A DNA stretch of 64,000 nt. Source: Ardenticatena sp. Its GTDB lineage: Bacteria > Chloroflexota > Anaerolineae > Ardenticatenales > Ardenticatenaceae. The stretch lies in contig WFOS01000004.1 of assembly GCA_015487975.1 (NCBI GenBank), forward strand, positions 1 to 64,000, written 5' to 3'. Each line of letters begins with the position of its first letter. Within the stretch, counting starts at the first letter, position 1. A program made the position numbers and the translations under genes. This document shows positions 8,314 through 18,070 of the stretch, piece after piece. The notes under the pieces are model-generated. The model had not been told where the DNA came from and made no database searches. It saw only the letters and a list, made by a program, of their open reading frames with translations.

Positions 8314-9603
8314 ATGAGCGAAAACGACATTCACAGTGCGACGCTCGAGAATGGGCTGCGCATTCTGGTCAAAGAAACCCATCATGCTCCTGTGGCCACC
8401 TTCTGGGTCTGGTATGGTGTGGGAAGCCGCAACGAGGTGCAGGGCAAAACTGGCATCTCGCATTGGGTGGAACATATGATGTTCAAAGGCACCGAACGCT
8501 TCCCCAAAGGTGCCATCGACCGCGAGATTGCCCGCCACGGGGGCACGTTCAATGCCATGACGTGGCTCGATTTCACCGCCTACTACACCATCCTGCCCGC
8601 ACCCAACATTCAACTTGCGCTCGATATCGAAGCCGACCGCATGGTCAATTCCGCCTTTTTGCCAGAAGAAGTGGAAGCCGAGCGTACGGTCATTCTCTCC
8701 GAGCGCCACATGTACGAAAACCACCCCTCGTTCCGTCTAGCGGAAGCGGTACAGGCAGTGGCCTTCTTCGTGCACCCCTATCACCATGAAACGATTGGGT
8801 GGGAAAGCGATTTGCGCACGATGACGCGCGATGATTTGTACGCACACTATCGCACCTACTACACCCCCAACAATGCCATCGCGGTTGCTATCGGTGATTT
8901 CAACGCCAACGAGATGATCGACCGCATCGCCGAAACGTTTGGGCGCTTGCCGCGCGGCCCCGAAGTGCCACCCGTGTGCTTCACCGAACCGCCCCAAAAT
9001 GGTGAACGACGCATCGACGTGTACGGCCCCGGCAGTACGCGCTATCTGCTGGCCGCCTACAAAGCGCCCGCGGCCACCCACGATGACTGGTTCGCGTTGG
9101 CGTTGCTCGACACGGTGCTAGGCGGGCCAGAAAGTTTTAGCCTGCGTGGCCCCTCGCCCAATACGCGCACATCGCGCCTCTACCGTGCATTGGTGGATAG
9201 CGGCCTCGCGGCCAACGTCTCGACATCCCTCATTCCGACCATCGATCCCTTCCTGTACATGTTCAACGTCACGCTCTTACCCGACAGCGACCCACACGCC
9301 ATCGAAGCCCGTCTTTTCGAGGAATTGGAACGAGTACGCACCGAGGGCATCACCCAAACAGAATACGAAAAAGCACGCAAACAAACGCGGGCGCAATTTG
9401 CATTCAGCATGGAAAGCGTTGCCAATCAGGCATATTGGCTCGGTTTTGCCAGCACCATCGCCGACACCGAGTGGTTTACCTCATTCATGGATCGTTTCAG
9501 CCGCATCACACGTGACGACGTGCAGCGTGTGGCGCAAACGTATCTCACACCACGCCAACGAACCGTCGGCTGGTACATTCCCGAAGAAGGAGCCGCCCAA
9601 TGA
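8314..9603 (+). CDS. M16B metallopeptidase, catalytic subunit
   Basis: This 429-aa protein belongs to the pitrilysin/MPP-like zinc peptidases. The inverted zinc motif HWVEH is at residues 50-54 (His50, Glu53, His54), and a downstream glutamate-rich helix (EAERTVILSE) supplies the third ligand. The C-terminal half lacks the Arg/Tyr pair (R...GLAY) that M16 enzymes use to bind substrate. The next gene has the reverse pattern, with the pair present and no zinc motif. Known M16B enzymes of this type work as heterodimers, so these two proteins very likely form one protease. No signal peptide is seen, so the location is presumably cytoplasmic. Confidence 0.92.
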   Translation: MSENDIHSATLENGLRILVKETHHAPVATFWVWYGVGSRNEVQGKTGISHWVEHMMFKGTERFPKGAIDREIARHGGTFNAMTWLDFTAYYTILPAPNIQLALDIEADRMVNSAFLPEEVEAERTVILSERHMYENHPSFRLAEAVQAVAFFVHPYHHETIGWESDLRTMTRDDLYAHYRTYYTPNNAIAVAIGDFNANEMIDRIAETFGRLPRGPEVPPVCFTEPPQNGERRIDVYGPGSTRYLLAAYKAPAATHDDWFALALLDTVLGGPESFSLRGPSPNTRTSRLYRALVDSGLAANVSTSLIPTIDPFLYMFNVTLLPDSDPHAIEARLFEELERVRTEGITQTEYEKARKQTRAQFAFSMESVANQAYWLGFASTIADTEWFTSFMDRFSRITRDDVQRVAQTYLTPRQRTVGWYIPEEGAAQ

Positions 9604-10925
9604 GCACCACAACCACCAGCGATACCCTGCCACTCGACCCGTCCACATTGCCAGGGCCTGAAACAATCGCCACCCGCACGCTTACCAACGGGCTGCGCCT
9701 GCTGGCGTGGGAAAATTTTGTCAGCCCGGCAGTGTACGTCACCGCTTCGTTTGCCGTTGGGTCACACGATGAAAGCCCTGCGCAAAAAGGGCTGAACAAC
9801 CTGGTCGCTGCACTTCTTTCACGCGGCACACGCCACCATGACTACGATACCATCAACGAGATGATTGAAAGCCGAAGCGCCTCGCTTGCATTCGCCGGTA
9901 GCGTGCTTTCGACATCGCTCAGCATCAAATCACTGGCCGAAGATATGCCCGACCTGTTGCGGCTGGCAGCAGAGATGCTGCGCGAACCGACCTTCCCCGA
10001 AGACCAGTTCGCGCGAATCAAGGATCGGGTACTGACAGCGTTGCGCGAACGCGAACATGACCCACGCAGCATGGCATCGCTCGCTTTCTACAAACTCGCC
10101 TACCCCGAAACGCACGCCTACCATTGGCCGATTTCTGGCTACATCGAAACCGTCGAACCCTTCACACGCGCCGACGCCGAAGCCTTCTTTGCAACACACT
10201 ACGAGCCCCGCGATGGCATCATCGTCATTTCGGGTGCCATGCCCGCTGCCGAGGCACTCGACCTGTTGGAAGAGATTTTTGGCGACTGGGAAAACACCCC
10301 ATCGCGCCAGCGCCTTCCCCTGCCCAACAAGCATCCTCTGCCAGAACACGCTGTGGAACACTTCACCGAAGTGCCTGGCAAAGCCCAAAGCGATTTCGTG
10401 TTGGGTGTTCCCGCGCTTTCCGCCAACGACACCGATTACGTTCCGGCGCAGGTTGCCAACAGCATTCTGGGTGTTTTCGGGCTCATGGGACGCCTGGGTG
10501 AACGTGTGCGCGACGAAAAAGGCTTGGCCTACTACGCATACAGCTCGTTGGGGCGTGCCAAAACGCCCATCAAAGCACCCTGGATAGCCATAGCAGGCGT
10601 GGCCCCGGAAAACGTAACGCTGGCGGTAGAAACGACACTGGCCGAAATTCGCCGCATGGCCGAAGAGCCGGTTCCAGAAGAAGAATTGACCGACAACAAG
10701 CTCTACCTGATTGGCACACTTCCCCTTCAACTCGAAACGAACGAAGGCATGGCGGGCACCATCAAGAACATGGTCTATTACGACCTCGGGCTGGATTACC
10801 TGCAACGTCTGCCAGAACGCATCTGGCAGGTTGAGGCCGCCGATGTACAACGAGTGGTGCAAACGTATCTGGCACATGGCCGCCACGTGCTTTCCGTCGC
10901 TGGGCCACGTACCGCTTCGGAGTAG
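9600..10925 (+). CDS. M16B peptidase-like, non-catalytic partner subunit
   Basis: The 441-aa protein overlaps the catalytic subunit gene by the four bases ATGA, implying translational coupling. At the position of HxxEH it reads Asn-Leu-Val-Ala-Ala (GLNNLVAALLSRGT), so it cannot bind zinc in the usual way. It keeps RVRDEKGLAYYAYSS near residues 303-317, the Arg/Tyr substrate-binding region missing from its neighbour. This complementary loss is the recognised hallmark of heterodimeric M16B proteases. Its role should be substrate clamping and formation of the closed chamber. Confidence 0.9.
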   Translation: MSTTTTSDTLPLDPSTLPGPETIATRTLTNGLRLLAWENFVSPAVYVTASFAVGSHDESPAQKGLNNLVAALLSRGTRHHDYDTINEMIESRSASLAFAGSVLSTSLSIKSLAEDMPDLLRLAAEMLREPTFPEDQFARIKDRVLTALREREHDPRSMASLAFYKLAYPETHAYHWPISGYIETVEPFTRADAEAFFATHYEPRDGIIVISGAMPAAEALDLLEEIFGDWENTPSRQRLPLPNKHPLPEHAVEHFTEVPGKAQSDFVLGVPALSANDTDYVPAQVANSILGVFGLMGRLGERVRDEKGLAYYAYSSLGRAKTPIKAPWIAIAGVAPENVTLAVETTLAEIRRMAEEPVPEEELTDNKLYLIGTLPLQLETNEGMAGTIKNMVYYDLGLDYLQRLPERIWQVEAADVQRVVQTYLAHGRHVLSVAGPRTASE

Positions 10926-10930
10926 CAAAC

Positions 10931-11296
10931 ATGGTATTGGCCACAGGGGTTGACATCGTCGAAGTCGAACGGGTACGCGCGGCTGTCGAGCGATTTGGAG
11001 ACCGTTTCCTCAAACGGGTGTTGACGGAACGCGAGCGCACCGCCTGTGGCCAAAAACTGACGAGTATTGCCGGGCGCTGGGCTGCCAAAGAAGCAGTGGC
11101 CAAAGCGTTGGGATGTGGCATTGGTGATGTTGGCTGGAAAGAAATCGAAGTGCTGAACGATGAGCGTGGTGCGCCGTACCTCTCCTTGCATGGAGAAGCG
11201 GCGCACCGTGCGGCACAATTGGGTTTGCACACCTGGTCGTTGAGTATTTCGCACACCGAATGCTACGCCGTCGCTTTCGTGGTCGCGATTGGATAA
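10931..11296 (+). CDS. acpS: Holo-[acyl-carrier-protein] synthase
   Basis: AcpS transfers 4'-phosphopantetheine from CoA to the serine of acyl carrier protein. The 121-aa size is typical. The magnesium-binding residues are visible as Asp8 in GVDIVEVERV and Glu54 in RWAAKEAVAKALG; the C-terminal SISHTECYAVAFV strand is also characteristic. It starts 5 nt after the M16 partner gene, so it is in the same transcript, though a functional link to the proteases is not evident. Confidence 0.95.
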   Translation: MVLATGVDIVEVERVRAAVERFGDRFLKRVLTERERTACGQKLTSIAGRWAAKEAVAKALGCGIGDVGWKEIEVLNDERGAPYLSLHGEAAHRAAQLGLHTWSLSISHTECYAVAFVVAIG

Positions 11297-11339
11297 CCCA
11301 ACCAAGCGATTTTTCAACCAGCCTAGAAGGTCCATGGCA

Positions 11340-11954
11340 ATGAAGGTAGAACCAGCCCACCCTTCGCTTGCTCCTGTCGCATCCACCCTCATTCGTATGA
11401 GCATGGGACCACTGTGCGATTATTTGTTTGGCTTGGACGATCCGCGGGAAGCCCAGTCTGTGTTGGCTCGCTTGTTCAGGCGAAAACGGAATCGTTTTAG
11501 TCATCAGTTTGCCGAAGTGGGCACCGTGTATGGCACGTGTGTCGGACTTCTGATAGCGTATCCCTTCCAAGTCATGGAAGACCTCAAAATACCAACAGCT
11601 TTTCATCTTTTCCAAGTCATGGGGCCTGTAACGTTTACTCGCTTTCTTGCAAGAACAATTCCGCTCATGCGGGCCCCGGAAGGTGAAGCGGGTACGTACT
11701 TCGGGAGCCATTTGGCTATCTTCCCACAGTATCAGGGGCAAGGCGTCGGCAGCTTTTTGCTTGCTCATATGGAAACCAAAGCCCGCAGATTGGGGTTTCG
11801 ACAGATTACATTCACGGTCGATGTTGACAATACACGTGCGCTCGCACTGTATCAGCGAAGAGGGTATCGAATCATCGAACGAGTTTCCATCGAGGCATTG
11901 AGAAGACGGTTGGGATATTCGGGGTATTACCGAATGATCAAAACGCTCTCATAG
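11340..11954 (+). CDS. GNAT-family N-acetyltransferase
   Basis: The 204-aa protein has the acetyl-CoA motif A as QYQGQGVGSFLL followed by the VDVDNTRALALYQRRGY segment typical of motif B. A long N-terminal half with little similarity to named members precedes it. The start chosen is the ATG at 11340, 9 nt after GAAGG; an ATG at 11334 is also possible. The substrate is unknown. The gene lies 43 nt after acpS on the same strand. Confidence 0.85.
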   Translation: MKVEPAHPSLAPVASTLIRMSMGPLCDYLFGLDDPREAQSVLARLFRRKRNRFSHQFAEVGTVYGTCVGLLIAYPFQVMEDLKIPTAFHLFQVMGPVTFTRFLARTIPLMRAPEGEAGTYFGSHLAIFPQYQGQGVGSFLLAHMETKARRLGFRQITFTVDVDNTRALALYQRRGYRIIERVSIEALRRRLGYSGYYRMIKTLS

Positions 11955-12016
11955 CCGGAGCACATGTTGGCATATTCACTACACGTGCCTGCATTCACTC
12001 ACAGCTGGGGGCTCCT

Positions 12017-12934
12017 ATGCATCGCTCGATTGTACGTATCTCTACCGAGGATGGCTGGCAGCTTCACGCAGACCTCATTGTGCCCACGAACCCTGTGGGC
12101 GCTCTGATTGTTGGACATGCCATGATGCTCAACCGCACCTCGATGGATCATCCCCCGGGCGAGGGGGTAGCCAGCACCCTTGCTCAGGCGGGCTTTGTGG
12201 TTCTCAACGTCGATTTGCGAGGGCGTGGTGCCAGCCTGCCACACGCTTCGTGGGATGTGGATTGGTCGTACGACGACATGGTGTTTGGCGACACTCCTGC
12301 CCTGGTGGCCTTCATGCAGCGCGAATGGGGTGGGCTTCCGCTGGCGCTGGTTGGACATTCGCTCTTCGGGCATGTGGCCGCCGCGTATCTGGGGTTTCAT
12401 CCGGATGCGCCGGTTGTGGCATTGGCCGCATTCGCTTCCAATCTCTGGGCACGCCAGTGGGAAGCATCCCGCTGGCTTTGGTGGCGTAAGCGCCTGGCGA
12501 TGGAAGCCACCACCGCCCTGACCTATCTGTTTGGCGTGGCGCCGGCACGCCGTTTCCGCCAGGGCACCGACGATGAAGCCCGCACCTACTACCGACAGCT
12601 GCGCCACTGGACGCGCCACGGTGTCTGGACGACATTGGATGGGCGCGATTACCTCGCGGCGATTGCTCGGGCACGTCAGCCCATGTTGAACGTGATTGGG
12701 GGGCGCGACACCTTTCTCTGCACGCCTGACAACGCACGCGCGATGTGGCAACACTGGGGGGGCACATACGAACAATGGGTGGTGGACGAAACGTGGGAGT
12801 TGGGATATGTACCAGCACACGTGGGGATCGTGCTCAATCCCGCCTGCCGGCCTGTGTGGGAACGCATGGCCGACTGGCTCAAACAAGTGTCTGGCCTTGC
12901 TTCCCCCACGAGAAAAGAAGAACCGGGCAGATAG
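12017..12934 (+). CDS. Alpha/beta-hydrolase
   Basis: The 305-aa protein has the nucleophile elbow GHSLFG with Ser115. Suitable partners are Asp231 in GGRDTF and His268 in PAHVG, completing a catalytic triad. The early part has GHAMMLNRTSMD and VDLRGRGAS, typical of serine aminopeptidase/monoglyceride lipase-like hydrolases. There is no signal peptide. The substrate cannot be deduced. The stop codon lies inside the terminator hairpin at 12921-12941. Confidence 0.85.
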   Translation: MHRSIVRISTEDGWQLHADLIVPTNPVGALIVGHAMMLNRTSMDHPPGEGVASTLAQAGFVVLNVDLRGRGASLPHASWDVDWSYDDMVFGDTPALVAFMQREWGGLPLALVGHSLFGHVAAAYLGFHPDAPVVALAAFASNLWARQWEASRWLWWRKRLAMEATTALTYLFGVAPARRFRQGTDDEARTYYRQLRHWTRHGVWTTLDGRDYLAAIARARQPMLNVIGGRDTFLCTPDNARAMWQHWGGTYEQWVVDETWELGYVPAHVGIVLNPACRPVWERMADWLKQVSGLASPTRKEEPGR

Positions 12935-12941
12935 CCCGGTT
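12921..12941. terminator. Bidirectional terminator between hydrolase and sugar permease genes
   Basis: The stem AACCGGGC / GCCCGGTT has a 5-nt loop and overlaps the stop codon of the plus-strand hydrolase. On the minus strand it is followed by a T-rich stretch, serving the sugar importer operon. Confidence 0.7.
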
Positions 12942-12971
12942 TTCGCCAATCGGTTTGTGCAGTTTGGCAAC

Positions 12972-13862
12972 CTACCCCTTGACAGCCCCTTGCGTCAGGC
13001 CGCCGACGATGTAATCCTGCAAGAGCAGATAGACGATGACGATAGGCACAGCCCCAAGAATCGCCCCTGCGGCAAACAAGCCCCATTTTTGCGAATACTG
13101 CCCGTCGATCAATTGGAACAAGCCCACAGCAAGCGTCAGCGAATCGCGGTCTTTCAGCAAAATGCTCGCCAGAATGTAGTCCGAATAGGTGCCAATGAAC
13201 GTGAGGATCCCCACGACGGCGAGAATGGGGCGCACGAGCGGAAAGATGATACGCGAGAAAATTTGCCAGTCGGTTGCGCCATCGATTTTGGCTGATTCAT
13301 CCAAATCACGTGGGATGGAATCGAAAAACCCTTTCATCAGCCAGGTGTTGATTCCCAATGCCCCCCCAAGATAGGCCAGAATGAGCCCACCATGCGTTCC
13401 CAGTCCCAGCCAGGGAATGTAGTTCCCCAATTGTTGCAGCAGCAGGAAAATCGCCACCATTGCCAGGAAGTTGGGGAACACCTGAATCAGCAAAATGGTG
13501 AGCAGCAAGTTGCGACGGCCTGTAAAGCGAAAGCGTGAAAATGCGTACGAAGCCAGGGCACTAATCATCACCGCCAGAATGGAGGTCATCGTCGAAATTT
13601 TGATCGAGTTGAGCATCCAGCGCCCAAAAGGTTGAACCGGGTTGTTGAACAACGCCCGGTAGTTTTCAAGCGAAGCGTTGGGAGGAATAAGCGCCTGTTG
13701 CGCCAGCGAGTTGCGTGGGTCGAGCGAGGCCGAAAGCACCCACACTGCGGGGAAGACCGCGTAGAAGATGAGAATGACCGTCAGCACCCAGCGCACCACA
13801 CGCAATAATTGCTGCTGGCGCGATTTGGAATGGCGGATGGCGGTCAAAGAGCGCTCAGACAT
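12972..13862 (-). CDS. Sugar ABC transporter permease, MalG-type
   Basis: This 296-aa inner-membrane subunit has about six transmembrane helices and the EAA loop that contacts the ATPase (LDESAKIDGATDWQIFSRII). The overall pattern matches MalG/CUT1 permeases. The start is the ATG at 13862, which overlaps the end of the malF-like gene by 8 nt (ATGTCTGA), so the proteins are translationally coupled. No ATPase gene is in this operon; CUT1 importers often share a housekeeping MsmX-like ATPase encoded elsewhere. The LacI regulator and binding protein upstream suggest oligosaccharide import. Confidence 0.92.
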   Translation of the reverse strand: MSERSLTAIRHSKSRQQQLLRVVRWVLTVILIFYAVFPAVWVLSASLDPRNSLAQQALIPPNASLENYRALFNNPVQPFGRWMLNSIKISTMTSILAVMISALASYAFSRFRFTGRRNLLLTILLIQVFPNFLAMVAIFLLLQQLGNYIPWLGLGTHGGLILAYLGGALGINTWLMKGFFDSIPRDLDESAKIDGATDWQIFSRIIFPLVRPILAVVGILTFIGTYSDYILASILLKDRDSLTLAVGLFQLIDGQYSQKWGLFAAGAILGAVPIVIVYLLLQDYIVGGLTQGAVKG

Positions 13863-15462
13863 TTTCCGAAACCTCCTCCCACATGCGCGTGTAGCGGAAC
13901 TGGAAGAACGTAATGCTGGCGACAATCAGGAAGATGATGATGGTGATCGCCGAGGCGTAGCCGTAATCCTTTCCGCCACCGCTTGCAAACGCGAGCCGAT
14001 ACACATACGTGACCAGAATATCCGTGTGTCCCACCGGTGTCGGCGTGCCACTCATTGGTGGGTTGCCACGGTTGAACAGGTAAATGATGTTGAAGTTGTT
14101 GAAGTTGAATGCGAACGACGAAATCAACAAGGGGCCTACCGAAACCAGCAAGAGCGGCAGGGTAATGTGGCGGAAACGCTGCCACATGCTCGCGCCATCG
14201 ATCTCGGCAGCTTCGTAAATATCACTGGGAATGGCTTGCAATGCCCCACTGCACACAAGCATCATGTAGGGGAAGCCAAGCCACAGGTTGACCAAAATCA
14301 CACCCAAGCGCGCCCACATGGGATCGGAAAACCAGGGCGGCGAATAGCCAAAGAGGTCGAACAAGGTGCGATTGAGAACGCCAAATTGGGGGTTCATCAT
14401 CCCACGCCAGACGAGAATGCTGATAAAGGCAGGGATGGCGTAGGGAATGATCAGGAACGATCGAATCACTTTGCGCCAGCGGATGGTTGGGTCGTTGTAG
14501 AGCAACGCAATGAACAACCCCAGGGCGAACGTGGTTATCACGCTGGCAGCAGCAAAGACCACCGTCCAGAGAAAAACACGCAAGACGGGGCCACGGATTG
14601 CCGGACTGTTGAACAAGCGCTCGAAATTCCGCCAGCCAACTGTCACAATGTAGCCGGGGTTGAGCGTTTCGCCATCTTCGCTGACGAAAAAGCCCACTTC
14701 ATCGTTGGCGTAGTAAATTTTGCCTTCTTTCTGGTCGATGATGGCATCGAGTTCTTCGTCATACACGTAGCGAGGTTGCAAGATAGCGGCTTCGGATGGC
14801 GTGCGGATCTGGACGGCATCGGGCGGTTCACCAAACTGGATATTGGGCAAATCACGGTTGGTGGCCGCTTGAATGCGATTGAGGCGGGTGTAGCCTTCGA
14901 TACTCGTTGGCACACCGTTTTCATCTGGCGGTCCGAAAATCCCCTCCCCAGCGGTTGCTGGCTGAATTGGCTCCCCCGGTTTGGCAAAGTAATGATTCCC
15001 TTCTTCGTCGGTCAGCCAGAGGGCATAGGTGCCATCTTCGGCCTGGAACGCGACCCACGAGTAGGTTGTCCCCCCTTCCGGCACATACATGTTCTGCAAG
15101 CCGGTGGTCATGCGTTCGATCGCCTGCTGTTTGGTCAACAAGTGGCCATCGCTGTAATTGGTGAAAGCGGTATAGACCGTAAACACCAATGGGTAGACAA
15201 CCATCAAGAGCATGAGCGCCAGGCCGGGTGACATCCAACGCAAGGGGTAAAGTTCGGGGCGCAAAAAGACAACGTTGATACCAATGGTGATGATCAATAG
15301 CAACGTCACAAGAATCCAGACACCGTCGGCCATCATTTGCATCAACAGCCAGATGGCAACGGCGTCGATGAGAGCCAACCCAATCAAACGAAACGCGACG
15401 TCCGAGAGTTTGAGGGAGGTGGAGGGGCGAGATGCCCCCCCACCGGTCGTTGCGCGAGTCAT
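13855..15462 (-). CDS. Sugar ABC transporter permease, MalF-type
   Basis: At 535 aa this is a long MalF-like permease. Three N-terminal hydrophobic segments (residues about 22-90) are followed by a large extracytoplasmic loop (about residues 100-280), as in MalF of enteric bacteria, and then by the transmembrane core with the EAA loop (IYEAAEIDGASMWQRFRHIT). The MalF P2-like loop contacts the binding protein in known maltose systems, which supports a maltose/maltodextrin-type importer here. It lies 27 nt after the binding-protein gene. Confidence 0.92.
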   Translation of the reverse strand: MTRATTGGGASRPSTSLKLSDVAFRLIGLALIDAVAIWLLMQMMADGVWILVTLLLIITIGINVVFLRPELYPLRWMSPGLALMLLMVVYPLVFTVYTAFTNYSDGHLLTKQQAIERMTTGLQNMYVPEGGTTYSWVAFQAEDGTYALWLTDEEGNHYFAKPGEPIQPATAGEGIFGPPDENGVPTSIEGYTRLNRIQAATNRDLPNIQFGEPPDAVQIRTPSEAAILQPRYVYDEELDAIIDQKEGKIYYANDEVGFFVSEDGETLNPGYIVTVGWRNFERLFNSPAIRGPVLRVFLWTVVFAAASVITTFALGLFIALLYNDPTIRWRKVIRSFLIIPYAIPAFISILVWRGMMNPQFGVLNRTLFDLFGYSPPWFSDPMWARLGVILVNLWLGFPYMMLVCSGALQAIPSDIYEAAEIDGASMWQRFRHITLPLLLVSVGPLLISSFAFNFNNFNIIYLFNRGNPPMSGTPTPVGHTDILVTYVYRLAFASGGGKDYGYASAITIIIFLIVASITFFQFRYTRMWEEVSENV

Positions 15463-15489
15463 GGCGCGACGCTCCGTGTATGCTTCTGC

Positions 15490-16833
15490 TTATTGGCCGC
15501 TAATAGCCGCGCGAATTTGCTCGGCAGCGTTCTTGAACGCAACCTCCGGATCTTCTTGCTGCTGGAAGACGAGTGTAATGGCATTGCCCCACGCTTCCCA
15601 GACCGATGCCATTTCAGGAATGGCGGGCATCGGGTCGGCGTTCTGGCCAGCCACACCAAACGCGGCGATGTCAGGATCGTCGGTGGCGTCGCGCACTGGC
15701 AGATATGCCGAGGGGCGCGGATCAGCATCGAAGAGCTTCTGCATGACTTCATCGGTCACCACGAATTCAGTCAGGAACGCCTGCGCCAGAAGTGGGTCTT
15801 TGCTGAAGGCGCTGACCATGAACCCGTGCACGCCCAGGAACGGCTTCCCTTCGCTGGTTTCATTTGGCACCGGGGCAATGGCGTAGTTCACACCCGATTC
15901 GCGGATGCGGTTGAGAGCCCAGGGGCCAGTGAGGAACATCGCCGCTTCGCCATTTTCGAACATGGCGTGCATGGTGTCCCAATCCACATCGGGGCTCAGG
16001 TGGCCTTCCTTGACCATCTGGTCAAGCCACTTGGCAGCAGCAATCGAGCCTTCGCTGTCGATCCCCAGATCTTCCGGGTTGTACGAACCGTTCTCATCGC
16101 GGCCAAAGACATAGCCACCGAAGGCCGTCATAATCGGGTAGAAGTGGTACGCATCACCCGGTTGCAGCACGTAGCCCTGCTTCACCTTGCCGTCGGCTTC
16201 CAGTTGCGCGGCAATTTCACGCACTTCGCTCCACGTCTTGGGCGCTTCGGGCACCAAATCAGGGTTGTAGAAGAAGGCCAGGTTTTCGGTCAGGTAGGGC
16301 ATGCCGTAGAGCTCACCATCGTAGGTGAAGGCTTGCAGTGCCACATCCAGGAACTGGCTCTGCTTGTCGCCGAGGTCAACCGGCGCCACCAAGCCATTCA
16401 CGACCAATTCACCCAGCCAGTCGTGCGCACCAATGATGATGTCGGGACCTTCGCCAGCTGGCCCAGCGACCTTGAATTGTTCGCGAATGTCACCAAAACC
16501 AACCTGCTGGACGATGAGTTCGACACCATACTGTTCTTTGAATTGTTCTGCCAGCTCTTGCATCACAGGCGCACGGTTTTCATCTGCCCAGATAACGAGC
16601 TGCGGGCCCATTTCACCTTCGCCCTCAGCCGCGGCTTCTTCGGTTGCCGTCGGTTCAGGTTCGGCAGTGGGTTCTTCTTGCGCCGCTTCTTCCGTGGGTG
16701 TGGGTTCGGCCGGTTGTTCAGCGGCAGGTTCTTCGGTTGCAGGCGGGGTTTCTTCGCTGCCACCACAGGCAGCCAATGCCATGGCCGCCAACAGTAACAT
16801 CACAATGGTCAACAACAACGTTCGGCGTTTCAT
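15490..16833 (-). CDS. Sugar-binding lipoprotein of ABC importer (MalE-like)
   Basis: The 447-aa precursor starts with a lipoprotein signal peptide ending in LAAC, with the modified cysteine at residue 23. A Glu/Pro/Thr-rich linker of about 55 residues follows, then a family 1 extracellular solute-binding fold ([20 protein letters not shown] near residue 80 and [11 protein letters not shown] further on). It would be tethered outside the membrane and deliver maltose-like sugars to the two permeases. The start is set by GGAGGG 9 nt upstream of the ATG. No separate promoter is visible in the 126-nt gap after lacI. Confidence 0.93.
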   Translation of the reverse strand: MKRRTLLLTIVMLLLAAMALAACGGSEETPPATEEPAAEQPAEPTPTEEAAQEEPTAEPEPTATEEAAAEGEGEMGPQLVIWADENRAPVMQELAEQFKEQYGVELIVQQVGFGDIREQFKVAGPAGEGPDIIIGAHDWLGELVVNGLVAPVDLGDKQSQFLDVALQAFTYDGELYGMPYLTENLAFFYNPDLVPEAPKTWSEVREIAAQLEADGKVKQGYVLQPGDAYHFYPIMTAFGGYVFGRDENGSYNPEDLGIDSEGSIAAAKWLDQMVKEGHLSPDVDWDTMHAMFENGEAAMFLTGPWALNRIRESGVNYAIAPVPNETSEGKPFLGVHGFMVSAFSKDPLLAQAFLTEFVVTDEVMQKLFDADPRPSAYLPVRDATDDPDIAAFGVAGQNADPMPAIPEMASVWEAWGNAITLVFQQQEDPEVAFKNAAEQIRAAISGQ

Positions 16834-16959
16834 CGTCTCTTTCCCTCCTGTCGAGACTTTGGTTGAGTGGTTGGTTTCAGAACACCAACAGCCAGCAGCG
16901 ACATGCACATCTCATTCAACAGCGACTTCTGGTCAGGCCTCACCCCCTTTCCGAAGGTT

Positions 16960-17982
16960 CTAGGGTTCTATGCGTGCTGCAACGGTATTGCGTTCGATGA
17001 GTGTTGCGGGCAACACAACGCGGCTCACACTTGCCGCGCCGCTGGTAATGATTTCATGCAGCAGGCGAGCAGCTTCTGCTCCCAGCTCGTACAATGGCTG
17101 GCGCATCGTGGTCAGCGGTGGATTGATATAGGGTGCCACGGGAATATCGTCGAACCCAACCACACTGATTTCGTCAGGGACATTCAGGCCAGCATCACGG
17201 GCAGCGCGAATCGCGCCAATGGCCATGCGGTCGTTCACTGCATACACAGCGGTGGGACGCGGTACTGTTTGCAACAAACGCCGCATGGCCTTTTGCCCCG
17301 AACGCTCGCTGAAATCGCCAGGCTGGTCGTATTCTTCGGGCAATTCCAGGCCTAAATGTTCAATCGCGGCCAGAAAACCAGCCCGACGGTCACGGCTCGC
17401 CAACCGACGCTCAGGCCCGTTGATGATGGCAATACGCCGATGCCCCTGACTGTACAGGTATTGCACCACACGCTGGGAGCTGCCGTAGTTGTCCACGTCT
17501 ACACAGACAACATCAGGCTCGCCAGCATTGCCGATGATCACAAAGGGGAAGCCCAGCGACTTGAGACGCCGGGTCATGTCAGACCCAAGTTCGAGATCGA
17601 TGAAGAGGATGCCATCAACCTGACGGCGCTCGAAGATGGACTGATAAAACTCGAATGTGCCTTCATCGTCCAACAGTGTCACTGCCATGCGATGTTCGGT
17701 GAAGTAGTTGTAGGCGCCGCGAATGATTTCGGTGAAGTAATAGCCGCGCGGCTCATCGGAACGGGGTTCACGGAACGAAGACGGAATGATGACACCAACG
17801 GCATCAGCACGCTGGCGTTTGAGCGCCCGCGCAGCAAAGTTCGGGTGGTAGTTGAGTTCGCGCACAGCAGCCAATACCCGCTCGCGCGTTTCTGGATGGA
17901 CACCTGGCTGGTTGTTCAGCACACGCGAAACGGTCGAACGGGAAACGCCTGCTCGTTTTGCAACGTCGTAAATCGTGGCCAC
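16960..17982 (-). CDS. LacI-family transcriptional regulator of sugar operon
   Basis: The 340-aa repressor has the LacI helix-turn-helix at the N-terminus (TIYDVAKRAGVSRSTVSRVL) and a hinge (AARALKRQRAD), followed by a periplasmic-binding-protein-like effector domain. The start is placed at the GTG at 17982, 8 nt after GGAG; the GTG at 17991 overlaps that motif. It heads the operon with binding protein and permeases, and two palindromic CGTT-centred sites lie between its promoter and the start codon, so it probably controls itself and the operon in response to a sugar. Confidence 0.93.
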   Translation of the reverse strand: MATIYDVAKRAGVSRSTVSRVLNNQPGVHPETRERVLAAVRELNYHPNFAARALKRQRADAVGVIIPSSFREPRSDEPRGYYFTEIIRGAYNYFTEHRMAVTLLDDEGTFEFYQSIFERRQVDGILFIDLELGSDMTRRLKSLGFPFVIIGNAGEPDVVCVDVDNYGSSQRVVQYLYSQGHRRIAIINGPERRLASRDRRAGFLAAIEHLGLELPEEYDQPGDFSERSGQKAMRRLLQTVPRPTAVYAVNDRMAIGAIRAARDAGLNVPDEISVVGFDDIPVAPYINPPLTTMRQPLYELGAEAARLLHEIITSGAASVSRVVLPATLIERNTVAARIEP

Positions 17983-18002
17983 CCCATTCACTCCTTTTTT
18001 TG

Positions 18003-18056
18003 GAACGTTCTCACTGGGAACGTTCCCGAGTATATCATAGAAATTGCGTTTGTCAA
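18003..18056 (-). promoter_or_regulatory. lacI-operon promoter with two palindromic operators
   Basis: On the minus strand TTGACA (18056-18051) and TATACT (18034-18029) are 16 nt apart. Immediately downstream are GGGAACGTTCCC (18016-18027), a perfect 12-bp palindrome, and a second GAACGTTC site (18003-18010). The centres are 15 bp apart. CG-centred palindromes of this kind are standard LacI-family operators, and their place at +1 and beyond fits repression. Confidence 0.8.
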
Positions 18057-18070
18057 GAGGGATTTTTCCT

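Noticed and set aside
15337-16797. Long open frame (486 codons) antisense to the sugar-binding protein and permease genes
   Set aside because: It is a shadow of the GC-rich codon pattern on the other strand; the minus-strand products have clear motifs and a lipobox.
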